Shown piece after piece: positions 51,534 to 61,410 of a stretch of DNA of 64,000 nt. Where the stretch lies: NCBI GenBank assembly GCA_910579225.1, contig CAJTTI010000011.1:1-64000 (forward strand). Direction: 5' to 3'. The notes beneath the pieces were generated by a model that was not told where the DNA came from, did not search any database, and was given only the letters and a program-made list of their open reading frames with translations. This DNA comes from an uncultured Lachnospiraceae bacterium (GTDB lineage Bacteria; Bacillota; Clostridia; Lachnospirales; Lachnospiraceae). Numbering within the stretch: the first letter of the stretch is position 1; the number at the start of each line of letters is the position of its first letter. Made by a program: the position numbers and the translations under genes.

Positions 51534-54500
51534 TTAGAAATTACTTTCTTTATCTTCTTTTTTCCAGAAATAAAACTTTTGCCGACGTTCTCTGCGCTCT
51601 TTTTTACTCCTGCCATATACCAGCAGATAAAATACCGGCATAAGCACTAAGATCAGAATCGTAGAGGCCACCAGACCGCCAATAATGATGATTGCCATTC
51701 CGGACATCATCTCCGTTCCGCTTCCAATCCCCATAGCCATGGGAATCATGGAAATAACCGTTGTTAAAGTAGTCATCAGGATCGGTCGCAGTCTGGTCTG
51801 ACCGCTTCGTACCAGCGCATCTTCCACCGGCATACGCATACGAAGCTCATTCACCCCATCCACATAGAGGATCCCGTTATTCACCACAATACCTACCAGC
51901 ATCAGGATTCCCATAAGAGAAGTCATACTGATAGCCTCTCCTGTGACAAACAGAAGCCCAAGAGAACCGATCAGGCTGAACGGAATACTGAGCATGACCA
52001 TCAGAGAATATTTTGGCGATTCAAACTGCATAGCCATCACCAGGAACACCAGGAAGACAGCTGCTGCAATCGCTTTCCCAAGAGCGGTAAAAGACTCAAT
52101 CATCATCTCGTCCATAGAATTCTGCGCGATTTCCACTGAACTTGCAAAATCCATCCCGTCAGCAAGTTTATCCAGCTCTTTTTGAACCCTGCTCAAATCG
52201 TCAGACAGACAGGCCGCACTGATGGTCACACTATATTTTCCATCCGTCTTCATGACTGTCTGCTGCGAATCTGTATATTTCAGCGTTGCCAGCTCCGACA
52301 AAGGAATCCCTGATATAGAAGCCCCTAAAAGCCGACTGGCATCATCATAGCTTCCTTCCGGATACTCCAGGAAAACACTGTATTCATCTCCGTTGGACGT
52401 AATCGTCATAGCCTCCGTCCCACTGATCATACTGTACATAGCTCCTGCTACCTGGGCAGGTGTCATTCCTTGGCCCATGGCCTCCAGCGGGTCCACGACT
52501 ACCCGAATCTGCGTGGAGGTCTCGCCTGCACTGTTGGACACATTCAGTACCCCGGGAACCATCCACGCAGCCTCCTGCATCATGGTTGCAGCCTCTTTGA
52601 TATCATCAAGGTTTGTAGAATTCAATGTCACAGATCCGCCGGCGCTGGACATCATCATGGTAGACATCTGACTGCTCACTTCGATCTCCAGCTGAATATC
52701 CACAATATCGCTGGTTTCTTCCATCCACTGGTCTGCCACTTCCTGACTGGACATCTTGCGGTCATCCTTCAGATTAACGGAGATCGAAGCAGAACCTTTC
52801 TGCGCAGTCAATGTGTAGCTCTCCACATCCTCATGAGACGCTACCATATCCTCCAGGCGCTGCATCCGTTCGTCCACTTCTGATACTTTCGTACCGGAGC
52901 GGAAGGTGGCACTGATACTGACCATTCCTTCATCCATGGAGGGCATCAGTTCTGTCTCCATAAATGACGCCATTACAAAGGAAAAAACCAGCAAAAGCAC
53001 TGCAACAAACACACACAGTTTCTTCCGATGAAGCAGCTTTCTCTCCATGACATCATATCCTGCCCTCATCCGGTCCAGGAAATTATTAATCTTGAGTTCT
53101 TTCTTCTCCTTTGGTTTAAACAGTTGAAAGAACAGAGGCACCAGTGTCATGGCAGAGATCAGAGATGCAAGCATGGCAAAAATGATGGTATAACCCAGCT
53201 GACCAAAGATCTGACCGCTTAAACCTTTCTGCAAGCAAAGGGGCAAGTATACTACCACCGTCGTAATCGTGGAAGCAATAATGGAACCTACCACCCCGCG
53301 AGATCCCTGGAGAGCCGCCTCTTTAAAGTCCGGCATCCGGTCTTTGGAGCGGAAACAACTTTCCAGAACAACGATGGAACTATCTACCATCATACCAATC
53401 GCAATCACCAGTGCGCCCAGTGTGATCATATTAAGTGAAAATCCTGCCACTGCCATAACAATCACCGTTACAAGCAGAGAAATGGGCATGGAACTGCCGA
53501 CAATCAAACTTGCTTTCCAGTCCCCGAAGAAGACAAACAGGATAATCATAGAGAGAATAACTCCCATCAGAAGCGTACTTGCCACAGAACCCACCGCTTC
53601 TTTGATCTGATCAGACATATCCATGGAAATATCTACCATCAGATTACCATTCTCCTTCACCATCCGGTTCATGACACTCTTCACGTCATTAACCATACCA
53701 ATGGTGCTGGCCGTTTGATTTTTTGTCACAGAAACACTAATAGTATCTTCGCCGTTAAAACGACTGATACTGTCTTGTTGCTTCTGAGACCAACTCACCT
53801 CCGCCACATCAGACAGCTGAATCATGCTGCCCACTCCTGTAAACATGGGAATCCGCTGCAGTTCCTGTATAGTCTGGTTTTCAGAAGTGCTGATCGCGCT
53901 GATCGACTGACTTCCCTGTTCCAGGGAACCAAGCGGTATGGTGAAATCTGTGGCGGCGATAAACTGCGCCACCTGGCTCATACTGAGTCCGTACTGATTC
54001 AAAGCCTCTTCATCCAGCAACACACGGATATAATGTTCCCGTCCTCCCGTCACTTCCACGTCCGCTACTGTACTGATGGCTTCCAGCTCCGGCACGATCG
54101 TATCCTGAACCAGAGAATAGGCGTCACTTCCGTCTGTGGTGCTGACTGAATACATGATACTTGGAATCGCATTCACATCCATCTGGATCACCATAGATTC
54201 CTGGCAGTCTTCCGGAAGCGTGGACGCAGTGATATCAAGAGCCGCTCTCAGGTCCAGATACGCATCATTGGTGTCCACACTGTAATCATACTGCAAAAGC
54301 ACCATGGATACATTTTCCTGGGAATAAGACATGACAGAATCCACACCGCTCAGACTTGCGACTTCGCCCTCAATCTCACTGCTGACCAGAGCCTCCACCG
54401 ACTCCGGATCCGCCCCCGGATACACGGTCATAACCATCATAATCGGCATATCCATATCCGGCATCAATTCCAGGCGCAGAGTTGTCAGAGAAGAGAAGCC

Positions 54501-54572
54501 GAATACAACCAATGCCAGAATCACCAGAAGCGTGGATACCGGCCTTTTTAACGATAACCTCGTTAAACCCAT
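51534..54572 (-). CDS. RND-family efflux permease (AcrB/MmpL-like HAE group)
   Basis: 1012-residue proton-driven transporter with the RND layout: membrane helix at 10-30, a large extracytoplasmic loop, helices at about 335-480, a second loop and final helices at 840-990. Conserved charged residues sit in the helix 4 region ALVIAIGMMVDSSIV; the PGADPESVE motif is near 50 and a conserved GQTRLRPILMT block near 930. It works with the adaptor encoded two bases upstream. No outer-membrane channel gene is present, as expected for a single-membrane Gram-positive. Substrate unknown. Confidence 0.92.
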   Translation of the reverse strand: MGLTRLSLKRPVSTLLVILALVVFGFSSLTTLRLELMPDMDMPIMMVMTVYPGADPESVEALVSSEIEGEVASLSGVDSVMSYSQENVSMVLLQYDYSVDTNDAYLDLRAALDITASTLPEDCQESMVIQMDVNAIPSIMYSVSTTDGSDAYSLVQDTIVPELEAISTVADVEVTGGREHYIRVLLDEEALNQYGLSMSQVAQFIAATDFTIPLGSLEQGSQSISAISTSENQTIQELQRIPMFTGVGSMIQLSDVAEVSWSQKQQDSISRFNGEDTISVSVTKNQTASTIGMVNDVKSVMNRMVKENGNLMVDISMDMSDQIKEAVGSVASTLLMGVILSMIILFVFFGDWKASLIVGSSMPISLLVTVIVMAVAGFSLNMITLGALVIAIGMMVDSSIVVLESCFRSKDRMPDFKEAALQGSRGVVGSIIASTITTVVVYLPLCLQKGLSGQIFGQLGYTIIFAMLASLISAMTLVPLFFQLFKPKEKKELKINNFLDRMRAGYDVMERKLLHRKKLCVFVAVLLLVFSFVMASFMETELMPSMDEGMVSISATFRSGTKVSEVDERMQRLEDMVASHEDVESYTLTAQKGSASISVNLKDDRKMSSQEVADQWMEETSDIVDIQLEIEVSSQMSTMMMSSAGGSVTLNSTNLDDIKEAATMMQEAAWMVPGVLNVSNSAGETSTQIRVVVDPLEAMGQGMTPAQVAGAMYSMISGTEAMTITSNGDEYSVFLEYPEGSYDDASRLLGASISGIPLSELATLKYTDSQQTVMKTDGKYSVTISAACLSDDLSRVQKELDKLADGMDFASSVEIAQNSMDEMMIESFTALGKAIAAAVFLVFLVMAMQFESPKYSLMVMLSIPFSLIGSLGLLFVTGEAISMTSLMGILMLVGIVVNNGILYVDGVNELRMRMPVEDALVRSGQTRLRPILMTTLTTVISMIPMAMGIGSGTEMMSGMAIIIIGGLVASTILILVLMPVFYLLVYGRSKKERRERRQKFYFWKKEDKESNF

Positions 54573-54573
54573 A

Positions 54574-56313
54574 TTATTCTGCCTCCTCCGTCATCTCAGT
54601 ATGATCTGCAGGCTCCTCTTGCTGCCCTTCTGTCTCATCTGTATCTTCTACAGACGTCTCCTCCGGCTCATCTGTAAGCGTCTGGTCCACAACTGCCTCT
54701 CCGTCTCTGGATACAATCTCTGCCTCCACTCCGTTTCTCAGTCTGGACGACCAGTTGCTGATCACCTGACTGTCAGCGGTCAGACCTTCCTCAATCACAG
54801 CCTCTGTGTCGCTCATAAGTCCCACTGTTACATCTGCTTTCACAACCTGCCCGTTTTCCACACAGTACACATATGCATCCCCTGCCGAAAAATAAATAGA
54901 ATCATACGGAATAATCAGTTTTCCTGCATCTCTTTGCGTAATTGCGTATACCTTTACAGACACCCCGTTAGGAAGCGCTGCGCCGGCTCCCGTTACTGTG
55001 GCTTTTACCTGAAACAGTTTTGTCTGCGGGTTCGTCATGGTACCAATCTCGGTTATAATTCCGTCATATTCCGCTCCATCCCGCTCTACCGTCACATGAT
55101 CTCCGACTGCAAGTACATTTCTTGCCTTCTCTGCCACATGGAACGTAACAGTCATGGATTCTTTATTGGAAATTATGTATGCAGGATTACCAGCCGCCGC
55201 CATGCCGTTCTTCTCCACACTGACTGACTCCACCACGCCACTGATGGGGGATTTCACCGTATAGAAATCCAGCTGCATCTGTGCGGAATCAATTCCGATG
55301 GAAGCTGCATGAAGCTGCGCAGAGCTTACGGCATCCGTCTGGGGATAGATTTCATTCTGAGTGATCGCGTATGCCTGTTCCGCCGTATTCAGACTCTCAA
55401 TCATAGTATCCTGACCGGTTTCCAGCTGATCAATAGCGGATTTCAGCTGCGTCTTGCTGGCATCTATGGAATAGATCTGGCCTCCAAGCTGTTCGACGAC
55501 GGTTCGGGCCTGATCATAGGAAGTCTTCGCTTCCGCCAGACGCGCATTTAAACCTGCTTCTTCTTCTTCCAAAACCTTTTTTTCCCCTTTTAAAGTATCT
55601 AACTCCTTTTTTAAGTTTTCTACATCCGGATTCTGTCCAACCGCACTTTCTCCGCCCATAGCTAATATCTCTGCTTCTTTCGCATCTATCAATTGTTGCT
55701 TTGCACTAATTTGAATTTTTACATCTGCTATTTTTCCAGACAATTCCTGATCCAACGCAAAATACGCCTGCCCCGCCGCGTCCGCACCGGCCTGCGCCTG
55801 ATTCTTCTGTTCCATCAATCCGTCTTTGGCTTCACGTATTTCATCCAGATCGTTTTCCAGCTCCTGGAGCTGGTCCCCCGAATCATACAGACTCTTCCTC
55901 AGCTGCCGGATCTGCTCTTCTGTCTGGAAATTCTGCAGATCTCTTGCTCCCCCGTTCTGAGCAGTCACGCCCGCCTGGGCGGATTCATAAGCCGCCTTTG
56001 CGTTGGCCATCTGGAGCTGCGCTGCCTCGTCGTCAATCTTAAACAGAACATCCCCCTCCTGCACCTGGTCTCCTACTTCAAAGAACGTCTCTGTCACCGT
56101 TCCCGACGCCTTTGGAATCACATATACCTGTTCCTGCGGTGCAACCGTTCCTATATAAGCCGTATCCACCGTAAGCTCTCCGGTCTTCGGCGTCAGCACT
56201 TCAACAGCTACCGGGCCCGCTTCTTCTGCTTCTTCTTCCGCACCGCTACAAGCCACAGCAGAAATGCTTAAAGCCACAATCAGCCCCATGGCCGTGAGTC
56301 TCTTACTGTTCAT
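54574..56313 (-). CDS. RND efflux periplasmic-adaptor-type lipoprotein
   Basis: 579 residues. Signal peptide with lipobox ending in Cys near 22 (ISAVAC). A lipoyl/barrel-sandwich half lies at 60-110 (GTVTETFFEVGDQVQEGDVLFKI is the biotinyl-lipoyl strand set, key GDxVxxGDxL), a very long coiled-coil hairpin at about 110-330, the second lipoyl half (SPISGVVESVSVEKNG region), a beta barrel (about 375-460) and an acidic Glu/Thr-rich tail. The coiled coil is longer than in typical HlyD/AcrA adaptors. The ATG at 56313 follows AGGAGG. Translationally close to the permease and divergent from a two-component system. Confidence 0.9.
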   Translation of the reverse strand: MNSKRLTAMGLIVALSISAVACSGAEEEAEEAGPVAVEVLTPKTGELTVDTAYIGTVAPQEQVYVIPKASGTVTETFFEVGDQVQEGDVLFKIDDEAAQLQMANAKAAYESAQAGVTAQNGGARDLQNFQTEEQIRQLRKSLYDSGDQLQELENDLDEIREAKDGLMEQKNQAQAGADAAGQAYFALDQELSGKIADVKIQISAKQQLIDAKEAEILAMGGESAVGQNPDVENLKKELDTLKGEKKVLEEEEAGLNARLAEAKTSYDQARTVVEQLGGQIYSIDASKTQLKSAIDQLETGQDTMIESLNTAEQAYAITQNEIYPQTDAVSSAQLHAASIGIDSAQMQLDFYTVKSPISGVVESVSVEKNGMAAAGNPAYIISNKESMTVTFHVAEKARNVLAVGDHVTVERDGAEYDGIITEIGTMTNPQTKLFQVKATVTGAGAALPNGVSVKVYAITQRDAGKLIIPYDSIYFSAGDAYVYCVENGQVVKADVTVGLMSDTEAVIEEGLTADSQVISNWSSRLRNGVEAEIVSRDGEAVVDQTLTDEPEETSVEDTDETEGQQEEPADHTEMTEEAE

Positions 56314-56436
56314 AATTCTCTTCCTCCTCATACTCACTCTTATTTTCAGGTCTCATCCAGATTATGCAATGAATTTAAACAGAATATAAATTTGTCCCCT
56401 GTCCTTTTGATTTTCCAAAATTTTTTTCTCTCCCAC

Positions 56437-56464
56437 TTCACATTCCGTTCACAATCATTATATA
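56437..56464 (+). promoter_or_regulatory. Possible promoter of the two-component system
   Basis: TTCACA, 16-base spacer, TATATA, about 50 bases before the response-regulator start. The 199-base divergent gap should also hold the efflux promoter, which I could not place with confidence. Confidence 0.4.
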
Positions 56465-56512
56465 TGATAATAAACAGAAAATAAATCAAAATTCACAATT
56501 GAGGTACCAAAA

Positions 56513-57187
56513 ATGTTTCATATTTTAGTAGTAGAAGACGATCAGGCGCTGAATAAACTGATCTGCAGAGTACTTACCAAGAACAATTATGAAGTAACTG
56601 CCGCTTTTAACGGAGAAGAAGCCCTCACTCTCCTGGACCAGACATACATTGATCTGATCATTACGGATCTGATGATGCCGCGCATGGACGGCTATGACCT
56701 GACAAAAGAACTTCGTGAAAGCGGCTATCAGCTCCCCATTCTGGTTATCACGGCCAAAGACACATTTCCGGACAAACTGAAAGGTTTTAAACTGGGTATT
56801 GACGATTATATGGTAAAACCTGTGGACGTGAACGAGATGCTTCTGCGGGTAGAAGCGCTCCTGCGGCGCGCCCGGATCATTTTTGAAAAAAAGCTGGAAT
56901 TTGACCATGTCTGTCTGGACTATATCAATCTGATGGTAACCATCGACGGCAATTCTCAGATACTTCCACAGAAAGAATTTCAGCTTCTATACAAGCTTTT
57001 ATCCTTCCCCAATCACACTTTTACCCGCCAGCAGATCATGGACGAGCTGTGGGGTTATGATTCCGAGACGGATATCCGCACTGTGGATGTACATGTCAAC
57101 CGGCTCAGAGATCGTTTTCGGGAAATCCCGTATTTTCAGATCCAGACGATTCGCGGCCTTGGCTATAAAGGAATGATTGAACGATGA
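56513..57187 (+). CDS. OmpR/PhoB-family response regulator
   Basis: 224 residues. The receiver domain has VVEDD at 6-10, phosphoacceptor Asp in IITDLMMPRMDGYD near 51, Thr in VITAKD near 81 and Lys in DYMVKPVD near 103. The C-terminal winged helix (about 130-222) has DELWGYDSETDIRTVDVHVNRLR, whose recognition-helix signature is RTVDVHV. Its stop overlaps the start of the histidine kinase (ATGA). Divergent from the RND operon, it is the likely regulator of efflux. The ribosome site is GAGGT. Confidence 0.95.
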   Translation: MFHILVVEDDQALNKLICRVLTKNNYEVTAAFNGEEALTLLDQTYIDLIITDLMMPRMDGYDLTKELRESGYQLPILVITAKDTFPDKLKGFKLGIDDYMVKPVDVNEMLLRVEALLRRARIIFEKKLEFDHVCLDYINLMVTIDGNSQILPQKEFQLLYKLLSFPNHTFTRQQIMDELWGYDSETDIRTVDVHVNRLRDRFREIPYFQIQTIRGLGYKGMIER

Positions 57188-58227
57188 AAAGCCATTTTTA
57201 TTCCATCTGGTTTCGGATTGTCACAGCCTTTTTCTGGGTCATGGTCCTCACTATAGGAGCCCTCGGGTTTACAATTCACCTGTTCAACCGATTTAATGTC
57301 TGGGGCCTCCTCTCGCTCCCCATGACCAGCCTGCACATCCTCTCCCTGCTGGCGCTGATCAGTATTGTATTCGGCTCCCTGGTCAGTATGTTTGCTCTGC
57401 ACCACGTACTGAATCCGATTATGGAGCTGTCCAAAGCTATGCGGAAAGTGGCAAAAGGAGACTATACTATAAGACTGGAACCACCCTCTCACGGACCGAA
57501 AAGCGAGATGTATGATCTCTGGAGCAGTTTTAACCAGATGGTTCAGGAACTAAGCAGTACAGAGACATTACACTCAGATTTTATTTCCAACGTCTCCCAC
57601 GAATTCAAAACTCCCCTGGCTGCCATCAGCGGTTATGCAACACTTCTGCAGGATGACACACTGACAGATGAGGAGCGATGCGAATATATTAACACCATTA
57701 TTCAGAGTGCCCGGGAGCTTTCCCGTATGACCGGCAATATTCTGGATCTGTCCCGTCTGGAGAATCAGACCATTATCAGCGAGAAAGAATCTTTCCGGGT
57801 AGACGAACAGATCCGCCGATGTATCCTGCGCATGGAACCTATATGGTCTTCCAAAAACCTCTGCATTGACCCGGTACTGGAACGCATTGTCTGGAATGGA
57901 AATATGGAACTGACTTCGCATATCTGGACAAACCTTCTGGACAATGCGATTAAATTTACTCCTCCAGGAGGGGAGATCAGGATTACCGCACATGTCAAAG
58001 ACTCCTGTCTAATCGTCGCATTTCAGGACAGCGGAGCCGGCATGACTCCTGAGATTCAAAAGCATATTTTTGATAAATTTTATCAGGGAGATACTTCCCA
58101 CAAAAAAAAGGGCAATGGTCTCGGACTTCCTTTAGTCCATAAGATCATCGCCCTCTACAATGGATCCATCCAGGTGGAAAGCCAGCCGGACCTGGGCAGT
58201 ACTTTTACGGTTTCTCTGCCCTTTTGA
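57184..58227 (+). CDS. Sensor histidine kinase with short extracytoplasmic loop
   Basis: 347 residues. Two membrane helices (about 12-33 and 48-72) are joined by only about 15 residues, the layout of intramembrane-sensing kinases. A HAMP-like linker (75-125) precedes the H-box FISNVSHEFKTPLAA near 137, then N-box NLLDNAIKFTPPGG near 245, G1 DSGAGM, F-box HIFDKFYQG and G2 GNGLGLPLV. It phosphorylates the upstream-encoded OmpR partner, probably sensing the membrane state or drug-loaded pump. Its last 23 bases overlap the converging glgB gene. Confidence 0.94.
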   Translation: MKSHFYSIWFRIVTAFFWVMVLTIGALGFTIHLFNRFNVWGLLSLPMTSLHILSLLALISIVFGSLVSMFALHHVLNPIMELSKAMRKVAKGDYTIRLEPPSHGPKSEMYDLWSSFNQMVQELSSTETLHSDFISNVSHEFKTPLAAISGYATLLQDDTLTDEERCEYINTIIQSARELSRMTGNILDLSRLENQTIISEKESFRVDEQIRRCILRMEPIWSSKNLCIDPVLERIVWNGNMELTSHIWTNLLDNAIKFTPPGGEIRITAHVKDSCLIVAFQDSGAGMTPEIQKHIFDKFYQGDTSHKKKGNGLGLPLVHKIIALYNGSIQVESQPDLGSTFTVSLPF

Positions 58228-60049
58228 CGGTTTTCCCTGACTTTAATACATTTGTCACTTTAAATATTCTCGCACAGAAAGGCGGCAGATCCAGAACCAG
58301 GCGATACTGCCGTTCTTTATGCGGCAAATCTTCTACGCTCCACGTCGCATCTGTCTGCTTTGTATTTCCGCCGTACATTTCCCAGTCCGTATGCAGCAGT
58401 TCCTCCAACTCATACAGCATGGGAAGCCCTACTTTAAAATCTTTCCAAAACTGATCCGACAGATTCATCACCATCAAAATCGTCTCCCCGGAAGCCCTTC
58501 TCTCATAGGCATAAGTCACATAATCCGCCGCATCTACTTCCAGCCATTCAAAACATTCCGAATTGTATTCCCCGTCATGGAGAGCCGGCTCCGACAGGTA
58601 CAGATGGGAAAGCCGCTCATAAAAATGATGAAATGCATCATGCAGCGGATAAGACAGGAGTTCCCAGTCCTGCTGCCGGTTCTCATCCCACTCCCGAAAC
58701 TGTCCGAACTCATTTCCCATAAAGTTCAGCTTCTTGCCCGGATGCGTATATAAATACGTATAAAATGCTTTTACCTGAGGAAATTTAAACTCATAGTCCC
58801 CCCACATCTTCTGTATAATCGTTGCTTTTCCATGCACCACTTCATCATGAGAGAACGGAAGCAGAAACAAATCACTGTAAAAATACATCATGGAAAAGGT
58901 AAGTTTATGATAATCATAAGGTCTGTACACCGGGGCTGTCTGAAAGAAACGAAGAGTATCATTCATAAATCCCATGTCCCATTTATAGTCAAAGCCCAGA
59001 CCGTCAAATTCTGTAGGCGCAGTCACCTTCGGAAAATCTGTGGAATCTTCCGCCATCAGCATAACAGACGGATGTCTCCTATGCAGTCCTGCGTTCATAT
59101 TTCTAAGAAATTCCACAGCTTTCTCATTCACGCCTCTTGCAGGATCTCCATTCCAGTAGATAGCACGGCTGATAGCATCCATACGGATCCCGTCAAAATG
59201 AAACTCTGTCAACCAATAATCCGCTGCCGACTGAAGAAAACTCCGCACTTCCCCCCTGCTGTGCATAAAGTTCATTGTCCCCCACTCGCTGTAAGCCGTA
59301 TCCGGATGGGGAAATTCATAGAGAGGCGTTCCGTCAAAATTCGAAAGTCCATAATCATCTGTAGCAAAGTGCACCGGTACAAAGTCTGTGATGACGCCGA
59401 TCCCATTCTGGTGGCATCGGTCTACCAGCGTTTTCAGCTGATCGGGACTTCCATATCTGGACGTAGGGGAGAAAAATCCCGTATTCTGGTATCCCCAGGA
59501 ACAGTCAGCCGGATGCTCCGACAAGGGCAGAAATTCAATATAATTAAATCCCATCCTTTTTAAATATGGAATCAGTTCCTCTGCCAACTCATCATAGCGA
59601 TACCAGGTGCCATCTGCTTTTCGGCGCCAGGAACCTGCATGCAACTCATAGATATTCATGGGCCGATTATAGTTCTTGTCCCTCTTCTGTATCCAGTGCT
59701 GATCCTGAAATACATAAGACCGGTCCACAATCCTGGATGCAAACCCGGGGCGAAGCTCCATCAGCATCCCGTAGGGATCACTGTGCATGGTTCCCTTACC
59801 TTGTCTGTCCGTAATACAGTATTTATAATACATTCCGGCTTTTGCATCTGTGATCACACATGTAAACACCCCCGGATGTTCTCCTGTCTCCAGCTTCTGA
59901 AATTCCCAGCCGTTAAAATCTCCCTGAAGCTCCACCTTTTCCGCATTTGGCGCATAGATTCGAAAAGCCACGCCGTCTTTCCCTATATGAGCGCCAAAAT
60001 ACTCATATGCATCAAATACATTGCCCGCTAAAAACTTTTGAAAATCCAT
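58205..60049 (-). CDS. glgB: 1,4-alpha-glucan branching enzyme
   Basis: 614-residue GH13 enzyme that makes alpha-1,6 branches in glycogen. An N-terminal CBM48 domain (about 15-105) precedes the barrel with the HAGSW motif, DFVPVH (first conserved region), DGIRMDA (nucleophile Asp), MLMAEDST (acid/base Glu) and LPFSHDEVVHGK (stabilising Asp). The ATG at 60049 follows GGGGG; the frame is open above without support. It partners GlgA encoded at 48949 though not adjacent. It converges with and overlaps the histidine kinase by 23 bases. Confidence 0.95.
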   Translation of the reverse strand: MDFQKFLAGNVFDAYEYFGAHIGKDGVAFRIYAPNAEKVELQGDFNGWEFQKLETGEHPGVFTCVITDAKAGMYYKYCITDRQGKGTMHSDPYGMLMELRPGFASRIVDRSYVFQDQHWIQKRDKNYNRPMNIYELHAGSWRRKADGTWYRYDELAEELIPYLKRMGFNYIEFLPLSEHPADCSWGYQNTGFFSPTSRYGSPDQLKTLVDRCHQNGIGVITDFVPVHFATDDYGLSNFDGTPLYEFPHPDTAYSEWGTMNFMHSRGEVRSFLQSAADYWLTEFHFDGIRMDAISRAIYWNGDPARGVNEKAVEFLRNMNAGLHRRHPSVMLMAEDSTDFPKVTAPTEFDGLGFDYKWDMGFMNDTLRFFQTAPVYRPYDYHKLTFSMMYFYSDLFLLPFSHDEVVHGKATIIQKMWGDYEFKFPQVKAFYTYLYTHPGKKLNFMGNEFGQFREWDENRQQDWELLSYPLHDAFHHFYERLSHLYLSEPALHDGEYNSECFEWLEVDAADYVTYAYERRASGETILMVMNLSDQFWKDFKVGLPMLYELEELLHTDWEMYGGNTKQTDATWSVEDLPHKERQYRLVLDLPPFCARIFKVTNVLKSGKTVKRAEKP

Positions 60050-60143
60050 ACTGCTTCCCCCATCTACTTGCTTTTTTTCTATCTTATATGAATTTCCATA
60101 AATATGCAAGATATCGGAAGAAAAAAATGAACATTGGACAGTT

Positions 60144-60644
60144 TTATATTTTCAGAGGTATACGCTTCTGCACTTCCTGCGAGACAATTCCGATCAGCAG
60201 CCCAGTAATGACTCCCGCCGCCAGAAGCATCGGGCCATAGTAGATCAGACTTTTTGTCTCCAGCACAATCATCGCCATCACAAGCTGTCCCAAATTATGT
60301 GCCACGCCTCCAATCACACTGACTCCTGCAATCGTAAACATTTCGCTTCTCTTTGCCAGATACATACATACAAAGCTTAAAGCAGCACCAGCCAGACTAT
60401 AAAGAATCATGGACAGATTTCCGAACAGAAAACCGGACAGCAAGATTCTCATCCCATTGACGGCCAGCGCCTCCGCAGGTCCCATAACATACAGCGCCCA
60501 TACCACCACCAGATTCGCCAGTCCCGGCTTTACACCCGGTATCCCAATGGGTATAGGAATCAAAAGTTCAATGTAACCGATAACCAAAGCCAGCGCGGTC
60601 AGAAGTCCAAGCTGAGCAATTCTCTGTGTCTTTTGGTTCCTCAT
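60144..60644 (-). CDS. Gx transporter family protein (Hpre_diP_synt_I domain)
   Basis: 166 residues with five or six membrane helices, opening QKTQRIAQLGLLTALALVIGY, key motif LGLLTALALVIGYIE with conserved PGVKPGLANLV near 37-47. The family was once named heptaprenyl diphosphate synthase component I; its ECF-S-like fold suggests a small-molecule transporter. Real substrate unknown. It lies downstream of terD on the same strand with a 155-base gap that contains a hairpin. Confidence 0.85.
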   Translation of the reverse strand: MRNQKTQRIAQLGLLTALALVIGYIELLIPIPIGIPGVKPGLANLVVVWALYVMGPAEALAVNGMRILLSGFLFGNLSMILYSLAGAALSFVCMYLAKRSEMFTIAGVSVIGGVAHNLGQLVMAMIVLETKSLIYYGPMLLAAGVITGLLIGIVSQEVQKRIPLKI

Positions 60645-60744
60645 CTCTCAATCCCACCTTTCCTGCGCATGCTTTCTGTTCCAATATCCTATGTACCAGA
60701 GCCTGCCTACGTCGTTCCCATCACCAAAACGTTTTATCATGCAG

Positions 60745-60785
60745 AAAAGCGGTTCCCTGTGAATCCAGCTTTCAGGTCCCCGCTT
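60745..60785 (-). terminator. Weak terminator after terD
   Basis: On the minus strand AAGCGG with inner CCTG pairs with CAGG and CCGCTT, followed by TTC. Confidence 0.35.
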
Positions 60786-60799
60786 CCCATTCCTGTTTT

Positions 60800-61396
60800 T
60801 TATTTATGTCCCGCTTTCCAGCGCATTCCCCATCCAAACGCTCTGTCCAAAGCCTCATGCCCCGGATAGAACTGTACAATTTTCTCTACACTGAATGTTT
60901 CATCATTCACATTTTCCAAAAGTGCCAGTCCGCACATTCTGTCAGAAGAATTAAAAGTATCCATCTTCACGATCAAATCTTCTGCTCCCGGATACTTCAA
61001 AGTGACTGTTGCATCCGCCTGCTTCCAGTTTGCTACCCCTTCATATATAAATGTATACACCAGAATCCTCTGAATATTCGCAATCTCGTTGCCATTGATG
61101 CGCAGATTCTCTCCCGCTACTGCCGCGCCGGTCCGGTCATCCCCATCCAGTGCGATAAAAGGTGGCCGGTTCAGAGAACCAAATGCATTGCCAAGGGCCT
61201 GTACTGCACCTTTGCTTCCGTCCTTCAGTTCAAAAAGACAGCCCAGATCCAGGTCAATACCGGATGACAACAGACCTGCAAGAAACCCCTTCGGTTTTGC
61301 ATTCCAGTTCAGATTCACAAGAATCTCACCCAGTCCCGCAGAAGAGGAACCTTTTTTCAGACTGACTTTTTGTCCCTTTTGTAGATTAATTGCCAT
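60800..61396 (-). CDS. terD: TerD-family calcium-binding stress protein
   Basis: 198 residues, beta-sandwich TerD/TerZ fold. Landmarks are the opening INLQKGQKVSLKK, the acidic Ca-binding pattern SGIDLDLGCLF near 46 and ALDGDDRTGA near 82, and ILVYTFIYEG near 112. Ter proteins protect against envelope and oxidative stress in larger clusters (terB-F). Here it is single, 14 bases after a rhomboid protease gene, so classical tellurite resistance should not be assumed. Confidence 0.9.
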   Translation of the reverse strand: MAINLQKGQKVSLKKGSSSAGLGEILVNLNWNAKPKGFLAGLLSSGIDLDLGCLFELKDGSKGAVQALGNAFGSLNRPPFIALDGDDRTGAAVAGENLRINGNEIANIQRILVYTFIYEGVANWKQADATVTLKYPGAEDLIVKMDTFNSSDRMCGLALLENVNDETFSVEKIVQFYPGHEALDRAFGWGMRWKAGHK

Positions 61397-61410
61397 GTTG
61401 CTTTACCTCC

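Noticed and set aside
60800..61396. Tellurite-resistance operon
   Set aside because: Only one TerD-family gene is present, without terB, terC, terZ or terA.
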